From positions 62,001 through 126,000 of the forward strand of contig NZ_CACSJA010000007.1 of the NCBI RefSeq assembly GCF_902706035.1: a DNA stretch of 64,000 bases. The letters run 5' to 3'. The notes under the pieces were generated by a model. The model was not told where the DNA came from, did not search any database, and worked only from the letters and a program-made list of their open reading frames with translations. The position numbers and the translations under genes were made by a program. Of the stretch, positions 16,593 to 24,513 are shown piece after piece (positions within the stretch are counted from its first letter, which is position 1; each line of letters begins with the position of its first letter). Source of the DNA: Pantoea sp. 18069 (GTDB taxonomy: Bacteria; Pseudomonadota; Gammaproteobacteria; Burkholderiales; Burkholderiaceae_C).

Positions 16593-17128
16593 TCAGCCGA
16601 CCTTGGTAAACAAGGCCTTGCGGCTGATGGTTTTTCCGGACAGCATGAAGACGCCATCGCCGGTGTAATGCAGGGTCTGCGGGTGCCTGGGCAAGCGTGC
16701 CACATGCGCCTTCACGACTTTGAAGATGAAGAAGTCGTAGCGCTCGACCAGCGCGTCATCGACCAGCTTGCACTCGAAACTGGCATGGCATTCGCGGATC
16801 AGGGGCGCGCCGACCTGGTGCGCAGGCTCGGCCGTGAGGCCAAACGCTTGAAACTTGTCGATCTCGGCGCCCGAAGTGTTGCCTATCTTCGCCACGACAT
16901 CGGTCAGCGCGGTGGTCGGCAAATTGATCACGCATTCGCCGCTTTGTCGCACCAGCTCGAAGCTGTGGTTCGCACTTGAAATCACGCAGCCGACCAGGGA
17001 CGGCGTGAACTCCATGACCGTATGCCATCGGTCTGGTCGCGCCACCTGGAAGACACCAGAACCACGGGCCCGGGCTCGAGGAAACGCCGGATCTGCTCGA
17101 CCGGGAAATCCTGCTTTTTTGCAGCCAT
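16593..17128 (-). pseudogene. Flavin reductase-like protein, broken by a short internal deletion
   Basis: Two frames together make one flavin reductase/FMN split-barrel protein. The N-terminal frame starts at 17128 with MAAKKQDFPVEQIRRFLEPG and runs to SSRWRDQTD. The remainder is in another frame from about 17030 down to 16593 (WHTVMEFTPSLVG...HYTGDGVFMLSGK). Relatives have an IMTMG-like segment joining these parts as ...N-IMTMG-WHTV. Here GA is followed directly by TGG, consistent with loss of about 16 nt. That removes part of the FMN-binding loop and shifts the frame. A 150-residue product from an internal ATG at 17045 is possible but would lack the first strand. Confidence 0.75.
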
Positions 17129-17152
17129 CGACGGGTACTCCAGGCGTCGTTC

Positions 17153-17287
17153 TCAGCGCTGCTGCTCGCTGGGTGGAGGCACTGCTTCAGGGTCTTGCGG
17201 GATCTCTTTTTCTTGCTCCGGAGAAAGCGGCGGGCCGCCCTCCATCGGTTCTTCGGGCACTGGGGGCGGCAGGCAGGCCAGACGCAT
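17153..17287 (-). CDS. Small proline/glutamate-rich protein
   Basis: 44 residues (start MRLACLPPPVPEEPMEGGPP, end PPPSEQQR) preceded by AAGGAAAC 3-10 nt before the ATG. It has no recognisable domain. It begins 20 nt after another small proline-rich frame, and the pair lies just upstream of the broken flavin reductase gene on the same strand. The ribosome-binding site and tandem arrangement argue for translation; composition alone would not. Function unknown. Confidence 0.4.
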   Translation of the reverse strand: MRLACLPPPVPEEPMEGGPPLSPEQEKEIPQDPEAVPPPSEQQR

Positions 17288-17307
17288 AAAGGTTTCCTTG
17301 GGATGGC

Positions 17308-17481
17308 TCAGGTGTGCTGGGGAGCCTGCTCAGGCGGCACTTCGAGCGGCGGCGTACCCAGCGGCGGGTCGGTAGGGACCGGAATCTCGGGAGGCAAGGC
17401 GGGCTGCTGCGGCTTGGCGGGCTCATCGGGCTGCGGGCGGATGGCAGGACGGTTCGGAATGGTTTGTGCGGTGATCTCCAT
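17308..17481 (-). CDS. Small proline-rich protein
   Basis: 57 residues starting MEITAQTIPNRPAIRPQPDE with AAAGGA about 9 nt before the ATG. About a third of the residues are proline. They fall in PxxP-like runs near the C-terminus (LPPEIPVPTDPPLGTPP), suggesting an extended, disordered peptide. No signal peptide or family was recognised. It may form a small unit with the 44-residue frame downstream. Confidence 0.42.
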   Translation of the reverse strand: MEITAQTIPNRPAIRPQPDEPAKPQQPALPPEIPVPTDPPLGTPPLEVPPEQAPQHT

Positions 17482-17637
17482 GGTGTGGAATCCTTTCGCG
17501 TCCAAGTTTCGGCAGCCTTTCGCCTGGCGCACGTAAGCATTCATGCCGCTTACGCCTTGCAAACCGCGCCTGCCAGGATTAAAAACCCCATGCGCCCGGC
17601 CCGCGGATACGCAATTGCCTGAAGGCGCGCAAGCGCC

Positions 17638-18498
17638 TCAGCCCTCGCCCAGCACGCCCTCCAACACCTCGAGCATCTCCCCACAATCCGCTTCCACGGC
17701 CCTGACCATCACCATCTGCCGCGCATAAGCCGCTCCCGCAATCGGAATGCTCAGGCAGTCGCCGGCAAAGCGCTCTATGCCCATCCATTGCGGCACCAGA
17801 CTGACGCCCATGCCGTCGGCCACCAGCAGCGCAATGGCTTCGAGCGCATCGAGATCGCAAAGCACCGTGGGCGCGATGGCCTGGTCGGCGAGCCAGGCCG
17901 TGGCATGGCGCCCGCCCCAGGCATTCGGGTCATAGCGGATATAGGGCAGATCGCGCAGCAGCGCCGCAGGATTGGCATTCGCGCCCGCAGGCGCAAGCAG
18001 CACCAGCGGTTCCTGCCTGAGGTGCACGGCGCGCAGCGTCCTGGGCAGCGCGAAAGGCGGCTCGACGATCAGCGCCGCATCGATCTCGCCGGCCTGCAGC
18101 ATCTTGAACAGCCCGCGCGAGGTGCCGGGCACGATGACCGCCTTGGCTTGGGGCGCGGCCTGATTGAAGCCGCGCAGGGCACGCAGCAGCATTCCCGTGA
18201 GCGCGGTAGAGACCGCGCCAATGCGCAGGCTGCCGCGCAGGCCGTCGACGCTGGCGTCGCTGTGCAGCAGCGCGGCTTCGCGCACCAGCCGGCGCGCGCG
18301 CGGCAGCAGCAGCGTGCAGGCCTGCGTGGGCTGGGCGCTATGGCCCGTGCGCGAGAGCAGCGCAAAGCCCAGTTCGCGCTCGAGCACCTGTACGCGCTGG
18401 CCGATGGCGGCCGCCGTGAGGTGTTCGGTGCGCGCCGCCTCGGCGATCGAGCCGCTGTCGACGACGGCGATCAGGCTTTTCAGATAACGAATCTCCAA
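17638..18498 (-). CDS. LysR family transcriptional regulator
   Basis: 286 residues from a TTG start (EIRYLKSLIAVVDSGSIAEA) with AAGGA about 6 nt upstream. An ATG at 18525 would add MFSHAKGFL. The HTH is followed by an effector domain (GSLRIGAVSTALTGMLL, DALIVEPPF-like strand, GMGVSLVPQWMG). It is divergent from a VOC/GhrA gene pair starting at 18615, and the 115-bp AT-richer intergenic region is the likely shared promoter. It probably regulates those two genes. Confidence 0.85.
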   Translation of the reverse strand: MEIRYLKSLIAVVDSGSIAEAARTEHLTAAAIGQRVQVLERELGFALLSRTGHSAQPTQACTLLLPRARRLVREAALLHSDASVDGLRGSLRIGAVSTALTGMLLRALRGFNQAAPQAKAVIVPGTSRGLFKMLQAGEIDAALIVEPPFALPRTLRAVHLRQEPLVLLAPAGANANPAALLRDLPYIRYDPNAWGGRHATAWLADQAIAPTVLCDLDALEAIALLVADGMGVSLVPQWMGIERFAGDCLSIPIAGAAYARQMVMVRAVEADCGEMLEVLEGVLGEG

Positions 18499-18614
18499 AA
18501 GAAATCCTTTTGCATGAGAAAACAATATTGGCTATATCTTTTGAAGTATGCCCGTTAAGCTCGCCTGCATATCCATTCCGCCTGCGCGGAGCCCACGAAC
18601 AGACTGCTTTTTCC

Positions 18615-19028
18615 ATGCGTACCTGCTTTCATCTCGCCTACCACGTCCGTGACCTCGACCAGGCCCGCGCCTTCTACGGCGGCATGCTCGGCTGCCAGGA
18701 AGGCCGCAGCACCGATACCTGGGTCGATTTCGACTTCTTCGGCCACCAGATCTCGCTGCACCTGGGCGAGCCTTTTCCCGTGACCAACACCGGCCGCGTC
18801 GGCGAGCACATGGTGCCCATGCCGCACCTGGGGCTGGTGATGGCCATGGACGACTGGCAGGCGCTTGCCGCGCGCCTGACGGCGCAGCAGATGGCGTTCG
18901 TGCTCAAGCCCCACATCCGCTTCGAGGGCGAGCCCGGCGAGCAGGCGACGATGTTCTTTCTCGACCCCTGCGGCAACCCCATCGAGGTCAAGGGCTTCAG
19001 AGACCTCGACAAGGTCTACGCGCAATGA
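18615..19028 (+). CDS. VOC (glyoxalase/dioxygenase fold) family protein
   Basis: 137 residues with FHLAYHVRDLDQARAFYGGMLG at the start, typical of the vicinal-oxygen-chelate fold. DFFGHQISLHLG and FFLDPCGNPIEVKGF follow. The pattern supplies potential metal ligands His8, His57-59 and the glutamate of IEVKGF. Its stop overlaps the next gene's start (ATGA), so it is translationally coupled to a 2-hydroxyacid dehydrogenase. It could be a small lyase or dioxygenase; the substrate is unknown. Confidence 0.82.
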   Translation: MRTCFHLAYHVRDLDQARAFYGGMLGCQEGRSTDTWVDFDFFGHQISLHLGEPFPVTNTGRVGEHMVPMPHLGLVMAMDDWQALAARLTAQQMAFVLKPHIRFEGEPGEQATMFFLDPCGNPIEVKGFRDLDKVYAQ

Positions 19029-19987
19029 ACCGGCAGCTGCCCCTGGCCCCCGTCATCCCGTTTGTCTGTGCGCCCGGCTATCCGTTTGCCGCGCAGTGGC
19101 AGGCAGCGCTGCAGGCCGCGATGCCGCACGAACGCGTGGTGGCGCTCGATACGCTCGACGCCGACGCGCGCGCGGCCTGCGACTTCGCCATTGTTGCCAA
19201 CCCCGACACGCGTGACCTGGCGACGCTGCCCCGGCTCAAATGGGTGCACAGCGTCTGGGCCGGCGTGGAGCGGCTGGTCGAGGACTTGCAGCACAGCCCT
19301 CTCGAGATCGTGCGCCTGGTGGACCCGCAGCTCGCCGACACCATGGCCGAAGCCGTGCTGGCCTGGACGCTGTACCTGCACCGCGACATGCCACGCTACG
19401 CCCGCCAGCAGGCCCAGGGCCAGTGGCTGGCCCACGACTATGTGCCGCCGCAGGAAAAGACCGTCGCGCTGCTGGGCCTGGGAGAGCTGGGCATGGCCAG
19501 CGCCGCCAAGCTGCTGGCCGCGGGCTTTCGCGTCGCGGGCTGGAGCCGCAGCCGCAAGGCCGTGCCCGGCGTGCAATGCCACGCGGGTGAGGACGAACTG
19601 GCCGCCATGCTCGCCAGCGCCGACATCCTGGTCTGCCTGCTGCCGCTGACGCCCCAGACCCAGGGAATGCTCAACGCCACAACGCTGGCGCTGCTGCGCC
19701 CCGGTGCATCGCTGATCAACTTCGCGCGCGGCGCGATTGTCGATGACGAGGCCTTGCGCGCGGCACTGGACGCGCAGCGCCTGGCACACGCCGTGCTCGA
19801 TGTGTTCCGCGAAGAGCCCCTGCCCGCGCCGCAATGGCAGTGGCAGCACCCGCGCGTGACGGTCTTGCCGCATATCTCGGCGCCGACCCACCGCGGCACG
19901 GCCTCGGCGATTGTCGCGGCCAATGTGCGCTACTACCGCGAGACCGGCGCCATGCCGGCGCTGGTCGACAAGCAGCGCCGCTACTGA
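19025..19987 (+). CDS. D-2-hydroxyacid dehydrogenase, GhrA-like
   Basis: 320 residues, close in length to glyoxylate/hydroxypyruvate reductase A. The Rossmann motif is VALLGLGELGMASAAKLLA. The catalytic arginine lies in INFARGAIVDDEAL, the glutamate in DVFREEPLPAP and the histidine in LPHISAPT. It would reduce a 2-keto acid such as glyoxylate, hydroxypyruvate or a related compound with NAD(P)H. It overlaps the VOC gene by 4 nt and is divergent, through that gene, from a LysR regulator. Confidence 0.87.
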   Translation: MNRQLPLAPVIPFVCAPGYPFAAQWQAALQAAMPHERVVALDTLDADARAACDFAIVANPDTRDLATLPRLKWVHSVWAGVERLVEDLQHSPLEIVRLVDPQLADTMAEAVLAWTLYLHRDMPRYARQQAQGQWLAHDYVPPQEKTVALLGLGELGMASAAKLLAAGFRVAGWSRSRKAVPGVQCHAGEDELAAMLASADILVCLLPLTPQTQGMLNATTLALLRPGASLINFARGAIVDDEALRAALDAQRLAHAVLDVFREEPLPAPQWQWQHPRVTVLPHISAPTHRGTASAIVAANVRYYRETGAMPALVDKQRRY

Positions 19988-20045
19988 TCCAACGCAGGGG
20001 TTCACGCCCTTGCTTTATTTCCGCGTCCATTGTCAATAGGTGAAA

Positions 20046-20098
20046 GAAGCTAGCTTCAGCGGGTCGCCTTACGCCGCATGATTCAGTACACTGAATCA
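20046..20098. promoter_or_regulatory. vanAB operator region (MarR-type palindrome)
   Basis: TGATTCAG-TACA-CTGAATCA at 20079-20098 has 9-bp arms around a 2-bp centre, the dyad geometry of MarR sites. A half-site-like ACACTGAAC follows at 20107-20115. A separate 12-bp perfect palindrome GAAGCTAGCTTC sits at 20046-20057. The MarR gene downstream of vanB is the obvious candidate to bind here. Confidence 0.7.
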
Positions 20099-20148
20099 CA
20101 TTGAGCACACTGAACAACTATTACCCCCACGACTTCAGGAGACCTTCG

Positions 20149-21219
20149 ATGTTCCCCAAGAATGCTTGGTATGTGGCCTGCATGCCCGACGAAATCGACG
20201 CCGCGCCGCTGTCCCGCAAGATATGCAACGAGACCATCGTGCTGTATCGCAACGGCGAGCAGCAGGCCGTTGCGCTCGAAGACTTCTGCCCGCACCGCGG
20301 CGCGCCGCTGTCGCTGGGCAAGGTGGTCGACGGCAAGCTGGTCTGCGGCTACCACGGGCTGGAGATGGGCTGCGACGGCAAAACGGTGTCCATGCCGGGC
20401 CAGCGCGTGCGCGGCTTTCCGCCGATCCGCGCCTACCCGGTGATCGAACGCCACGGCTTCGTCTGGATCTGGCCGGGCACGGGCGCGCCTACCGCGCTGC
20501 CCGCGCTTGCCTGGGCCGACAACCCCGAGTGGGCCTATGGCGGCGGCCTGTTCCACATCCAGTGCGACTACCGGCTGATGGTGGACAACCTCATGGACCT
20601 GACCCATGAGACCTATGTGCACGCCAGCAGCATAGGCCAGAAGGAAATCGACGAGGCGCCGGTCACGACCCGGGTGAACGGCGACGAAGTCATCACCAGC
20701 CGCTACATGGAAAACGTCAACGCGCCGCCGTTCTGGCGCATGGCGCTGCGCGGCAATGGCCTGCCCGACGACCAGCGCGTCGATCGCTGGCAGGTCTGCC
20801 ACTTCACGCCGCCAAGCAATGTGCTGATCGAAGTCGGCGTGGCGCTGGCGGGCAACGGCGGCCAGGACGCACCCGCACAGCTCAAGGCGTCGAGCATCGT
20901 CGTCGACTTCATCACGCCCGAAACCGAGACGTCCATCCACTACTTCTGGGGCATGGCGCGCAACTTCAGGCCCGACGACCAGGCGCTCACGGCCAGCATC
21001 CGCGAAGGCCAGGGCAGGATTTTTTCCGAAGACCTCGAAATGCTGGAGCGCCAGCAGCGCAACCTGCTGGCCCACCCCGAGCGCAAGCTGCTGATGCTCA
21101 ATATCGATGCGGGCGGCGTGCAGTCGCGGCGCGTCATCGACCGGCTCCTGCTGGCCGAGCGTGCGGCGGCCGAGGGCGCGGCGGCCGATGCCGCGGCGGC
21201 CGAGGGCGTCACGGCATGA
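20149..21219 (+). CDS. vanA: Vanillate O-demethylase oxygenase subunit
   Basis: 356 residues. The Rieske [2Fe-2S] motif is FCPHRG (Cys47, His49) with CGYHG (Cys66, His69). The mononuclear iron region NLMDLTHETYVHASSIG lies near residue 148. This matches the VanA/Pdmo class of Rieske oxygenases that demethylate vanillate to protocatechuate and formaldehyde. The ATG at 20149 follows CAGGAGACC and gives the characteristic MFPKNAWYVA start. Its stop overlaps the vanB start, forming a two-subunit system. Upstream lies a MarR-type palindrome. The last 20 residues are an alanine-rich extension. Confidence 0.88.
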   Translation: MFPKNAWYVACMPDEIDAAPLSRKICNETIVLYRNGEQQAVALEDFCPHRGAPLSLGKVVDGKLVCGYHGLEMGCDGKTVSMPGQRVRGFPPIRAYPVIERHGFVWIWPGTGAPTALPALAWADNPEWAYGGGLFHIQCDYRLMVDNLMDLTHETYVHASSIGQKEIDEAPVTTRVNGDEVITSRYMENVNAPPFWRMALRGNGLPDDQRVDRWQVCHFTPPSNVLIEVGVALAGNGGQDAPAQLKASSIVVDFITPETETSIHYFWGMARNFRPDDQALTASIREGQGRIFSEDLEMLERQQRNLLAHPERKLLMLNIDAGGVQSRRVIDRLLLAERAAAEGAAADAAAAEGVTA

Positions 21220-22181
21220 ACGCAGCCACACTGCAGGTGCGCGTGGCGCACAAAAGCGCCGAGACGCCCGACATCAGCCGCTTCGAGCTGGTCGCCGCCG
21301 GCGGCCAGGCCCTGCCCGCGTTTACTGCGGGCGCGCATATCGACGTGCATCTGCCCGGCGGCCTGGTGCGCCAGTATTCGCTGAGCAACGATCCGCGCGA
21401 AACCCAGCGCTATGTACTGGGCGTGCTGCGCGACGCGGCCTCGCGCGGCGGCTCGCAGGCCATGCACGATGCGGTGCACGAAGGCAGCGTGCTGCAGATC
21501 AGCGCGCCGAAGAACCATTTCGCGCTCGCCGAACAGGCCACCGAGCACCTGCTGTTCGCTGGCGGCATAGGCATCACGCCTATCCTGAGCATGGCGCGGC
21601 AGCTGCAGGCCGCGGCCACGCCGTTTCGCCTGCTCTATTGCACGCGCTCCGAGGCCGCGACGGCGTTTCGCGCTGAACTCGCGGCAACGGCGCTGCAGCC
21701 GCATGTGACGCACCACTTCAGCAGCAACGCAGCGGCGCCCGCGCTGGATCTCGCGGCAGCGCTGGGCGCGCCGCGCGAGGGCCTGCACCTGAGCGTCTGC
21801 GGGCCCAAGGGCTTCATCGACTGGGTGCTGTCGACCGCGCGCACGCTGGGCTGGCCCGAAGCCCGGCTGCACTGTGAATTCTTCGCCGGTGAGGCCGTGG
21901 ACCTGAGCGCCGCGGGCAGCTTCCAGGTGAAGATCGCCAGCAGCGGCCGGTGCATTTCCATTCCCAGGGACCAGACCATCGTCCAGGCCCTGGCACTTGG
22001 CGGCATAGAGATCCAGACCTCGTGCGAGCAAGGCGTCTGCGGCACCTGCCTCACGCGCGTGCTTGCCGGCCGGCCCGAGCACAAGGACATGTACCTGACC
22101 GAAGACGAGCAGGCGCGCAACGACCAATTCCTGCCCTGCTGCTCGCGTTCGCTGTCGCCCGAGCTGGTGCTGGATCTGTAG
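21216..22181 (+). CDS. vanB: Vanillate O-demethylase reductase subunit
   Basis: 321 residues arranged as phthalate-dioxygenase reductase: an FMN-binding barrel (GGLVRQYSLSNDPRE), an NAD domain (LLFAGGIGITPILSMARQL and VCGPKGFIDWVL), and a C-terminal plant-type [2Fe-2S] domain with Cys270, Cys275, Cys278 and Cys308 (SCEQGVCGTC...FLPCC). It passes electrons from NADH to the VanA oxygenase. It overlaps vanA by 4 nt. A MarR gene follows on the same strand after 78 nt. Confidence 0.9.
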   Translation: MNAATLQVRVAHKSAETPDISRFELVAAGGQALPAFTAGAHIDVHLPGGLVRQYSLSNDPRETQRYVLGVLRDAASRGGSQAMHDAVHEGSVLQISAPKNHFALAEQATEHLLFAGGIGITPILSMARQLQAAATPFRLLYCTRSEAATAFRAELAATALQPHVTHHFSSNAAAPALDLAAALGAPREGLHLSVCGPKGFIDWVLSTARTLGWPEARLHCEFFAGEAVDLSAAGSFQVKIASSGRCISIPRDQTIVQALALGGIEIQTSCEQGVCGTCLTRVLAGRPEHKDMYLTEDEQARNDQFLPCCSRSLSPELVLDL

Positions 22182-22259
22182 CCCATGAAGGCGCCGGGCG
22201 CTGCAATCGCGTGAATAATCAGTGCTTTCCCACCGGGGTGCCCGCCCCCGTTCACCGCC

Positions 22260-22730
22260 ATGCAAAGACCCGATCCGACCGCCATCGACCTTCACGACCA
22301 GCCCGGCCACCTGATCCGGCGCGCGCATCAGATTTCGGTGTCGGTCTTTCTGGGCATATTGGGGCGCGACGTCACGCCCATCCAGTACGCGGCGCTCAAA
22401 TGCCTGGAAAGCCGGCCCGGCATCGACCAGGTGACGCTGGCCCAGGAAGTCGCGCTCGACACCTCGACCACCGCGTCCGTCGCCGTGCGTCTGGAGGCCA
22501 AGGGCTGGATAGTGCGCGAGCGCGTGGCGCGCGGGCAGCGCAGCCTGCGGCTGAGCGACGCGGGCTGCGAACTGCTGAACGCGCTTGACGCCAGGATGCC
22601 GGCGATGCAGCAGACGCTGCTCGAAGGTTTCTCCACAGCGGACCGAGAGCATTTCCTGCGGCTGCTGCAGCAGTTCGTCGACATGAACAACGAAAAGAGC
22701 CGCGCGCCGCTGCGTTCTGGCGCAGACTAG
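22260..22730 (+). CDS. MarR family regulator, probable vanAB repressor
   Basis: 156 residues with the MarR winged helix: FLGILGRDVTPIQYAALKCLESRP, then VTLAQEVALDTSTTASVAVRLEAKGWIVRE with the wing GQRSLRLSDAG. MarR proteins respond to phenolic acids and bind dyads such as the one in front of vanA. Its position directly after vanB supports a role in vanillate-responsive control of the operon. Whether it is cotranscribed with vanAB is not clear. Confidence 0.87.
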   Translation: MQRPDPTAIDLHDQPGHLIRRAHQISVSVFLGILGRDVTPIQYAALKCLESRPGIDQVTLAQEVALDTSTTASVAVRLEAKGWIVRERVARGQRSLRLSDAGCELLNALDARMPAMQQTLLEGFSTADREHFLRLLQQFVDMNNEKSRAPLRSGAD

Positions 22731-22973
22731 CGCCGCGTCTTAGCGCGGGGCTGCGACTCCCTTGCTTTGCGCTGCAGATTCACTCCCATATTATTCATAG
22801 AGTTTTCAATTTTCACTTGATTTCAATATTTATGAATAAATTATATGAAAATGCAGTGCGCCAACCGCATCAGTACAGGATGGCCGCAAAGTTCGCATTC
22901 ATCGCATCCCCGACTCCAGATTTCAAAATTATTCACAAAGTTTGGTTTTTTTGCATTTTGCTATCATCTATGA
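22731..22973. other. AT-rich intergenic patch
   Basis: The stretch around 22780-22980 is strongly AT-rich against a GC-rich background, with repeated TATTCAT/ATGAATA-like words (22793, 22829, 22970) and several TATAAT-like hexamers. I see no gene in it. It immediately precedes the XRE gene of a decayed hipBA-like locus and probably holds its promoter and operators. The composition suggests horizontal origin. Confidence 0.55.
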
Positions 22974-23645
22974 ATGCCGCGTCAAAATACTGCCCCTACC
23001 GAATTTCCGCAGGCTGTTCTTCAGCAGATAGAGCAGCTCGGGCAAAACATCGCCATCGCGCGCAAGCGGCGCGCTGAGTCACAAGCGCAGTGGGCCAGGA
23101 AGCTGGGCGTTTCACAGCCCACCATGGCGCGCATCGAGCGCGGCGATCCGGCGGTGTCCATGGCGTCCTATGTCATGTGCATGTGGTTGATTAACCAGGC
23201 GCAGGGCTTGGCGGATTTGATTGCTCCGCTGGCCGACCATGCCGCGCTGGAGAAGGAAGTGGCCAAAGTCCGCGCCCGGCGCCAGCCGCCCCGAAAGACG
23301 GGTGCACCCCGGTCTTCGGCCGCCGCTGCGGAAGCGGCAACGCATGCGGATGGCAACGGCCCTGCGCCTGCGCGCCTTGGCACGGCTCCATCGGCTGTCC
23401 ACTTGCAGCCTCGGCCTGGAGCCGGCCGCACCTCGGCAGTTGCCAAAGGACTCTGGTCACTGCTCACCGAGAACGGCACAAAAAACGCGCCGCACAGCGC
23501 GATGAAAGCACCTGACCTTGCCGGTCATGGGCTGTATCCATCCGCAGACATGCTGAAGTCCCGGCGGGTCGCCAGCAGCCGTATGGCGGCGGACTTGGCA
23601 TCCGAGCCCATGCGGCTGAAGTCTGAAGACGATGGAAATGACTGA
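22974..23645 (+). CDS. XRE/HipB-like HTH protein with long disordered tail
   Basis: 223 residues. Residues 17-75 form an XRE-type HTH (LGQNIAIARKRRAESQAQWARKLGVSQPTMARIERG). The remainder is Ala/Pro/Arg-rich low-complexity sequence. The N-terminal half matches antitoxin-type regulators paired with HipA kinases. An ATG overlapping its end opens a 19-codon frame that stops, and a HipA-like C-terminal fragment follows, so the toxin partner has been lost. The upstream AT-rich patch differs from the host composition. Confidence 0.65.
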   Translation: MPRQNTAPTEFPQAVLQQIEQLGQNIAIARKRRAESQAQWARKLGVSQPTMARIERGDPAVSMASYVMCMWLINQAQGLADLIAPLADHAALEKEVAKVRARRQPPRKTGAPRSSAAAAEAATHADGNGPAPARLGTAPSAVHLQPRPGAGRTSAVAKGLWSLLTENGTKNAPHSAMKAPDLAGHGLYPSADMLKSRRVASSRMAADLASEPMRLKSEDDGND

Positions 23646-23803
23646 AATGCACATCGGCGCCCACAGCTACCTCCCTCAGGACCGCCTTCACATCTGATCA
23701 ACCCAGGCGCCCCGACCAGGGCGTGTCACCGGCCGACATGGAATTGCTGGCCGCGAGCATAGACCGCGACGCACTCAAGGCGCAAAGGCAGGCGTTTGTC
23801 TAG
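23638..23803 (+). pseudogene. Relic of a hipA-like toxin gene
   Basis: A frame starting at 23638 (overlapping the XRE gene end as hipBA genes do) reads MTEMHIGAHSYLPQDRLHI and stops at 23697. After about 25 nt another frame gives SPADMELLAASIDRDALKAQ and ends at 23803, resembling the C-terminus of a HipA-family kinase. Nearly all of a normal 400-residue HipA, including the kinase core, is missing. Assignment as HipA is inference from context and the short tail. Confidence 0.4.
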
Positions 23804-23865
23804 CTCCACACGGCCCTTCGCCCCTTCGAAAAGCTCTGGGCGAGGGCGAACGGCCTGGCTGCGCA

Positions 23866-24513
23866 TCAAGCCCGTTTGATCTGGCTCGCTTCTAGCGCGA
23901 GTGCCGTGATCCGCTCCCAGTCGCCCTGTGCCAGCGCGTCGGCAGGCACCAGCCACGAGCCGCCGACACAGGCCACATTGGCCAGTGCGAGAAACTCGCC
24001 GGCATTGCCCGGCTGTATGCCGCCCGTGGGGCAGAACAGCACATCGCCGAACGGGCCTGCCCAAGCCTTGAGCATGGCGCTGCCGCCCGACTGCAGCGCC
24101 GGGAAGAATTTGAGCGCGTCAAAGCCATCGGCCTGCGCGGCCATGATTTCGCTGGCCGTGGCCACGCCGGGCAGCAGTGCCAGGCCCTGGGCCCGGCAGG
24201 CGTCGCCCACGGCCGAGGTATAGCCCGGGCTCACGGCAAAGCGGGCGCCGGCGCGCGCGGCCGCGGCTGCGTCGGCCGCGCTGCGCACCGTGCCTGCGCC
24301 AACGACGGCTTCGGGCACGTCGCGCGCGATGGCTTCTATGCAGGCCAGCGCCTGCGGCGTGCGCAGCGTGACTTCGAGCATTCGTATGCCGCCCGCGACC
24401 AGCGCGCGCGCCATGGGCACGGCATGTTCGATTGCATGCAGCACGATGACCGGAATCACCGGCGCGTCGCGCATCACGTCGCGTGCGCTCAATATTGTTG
24501 TGTCTACAGCCAC
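23866..24513 (-). CDS. eda: KHG/KDPG aldolase
   Basis: 215 residues of the Eda family: [11 protein letters not shown] with Glu47, GAGTVRS, and the Schiff-base lysine in DALKFFPA (Lys135), then CPTGGI and VGGSWLVP. It splits 2-keto-3-deoxy-6-phosphogluconate to pyruvate and glyceraldehyde 3-phosphate, the last step of the Entner-Doudoroff pathway. It starts with GTG and overlaps the end of edd by 10 nt, so the two are coupled. It is the promoter-distal gene of the gluconate operon. Confidence 0.95.
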   Translation of the reverse strand: MAVDTTILSARDVMRDAPVIPVIVLHAIEHAVPMARALVAGGIRMLEVTLRTPQALACIEAIARDVPEAVVGAGTVRSAADAAAAARAGARFAVSPGYTSAVGDACRAQGLALLPGVATASEIMAAQADGFDALKFFPALQSGGSAMLKAWAGPFGDVLFCPTGGIQPGNAGEFLALANVACVGGSWLVPADALAQGDWERITALALEASQIKRA

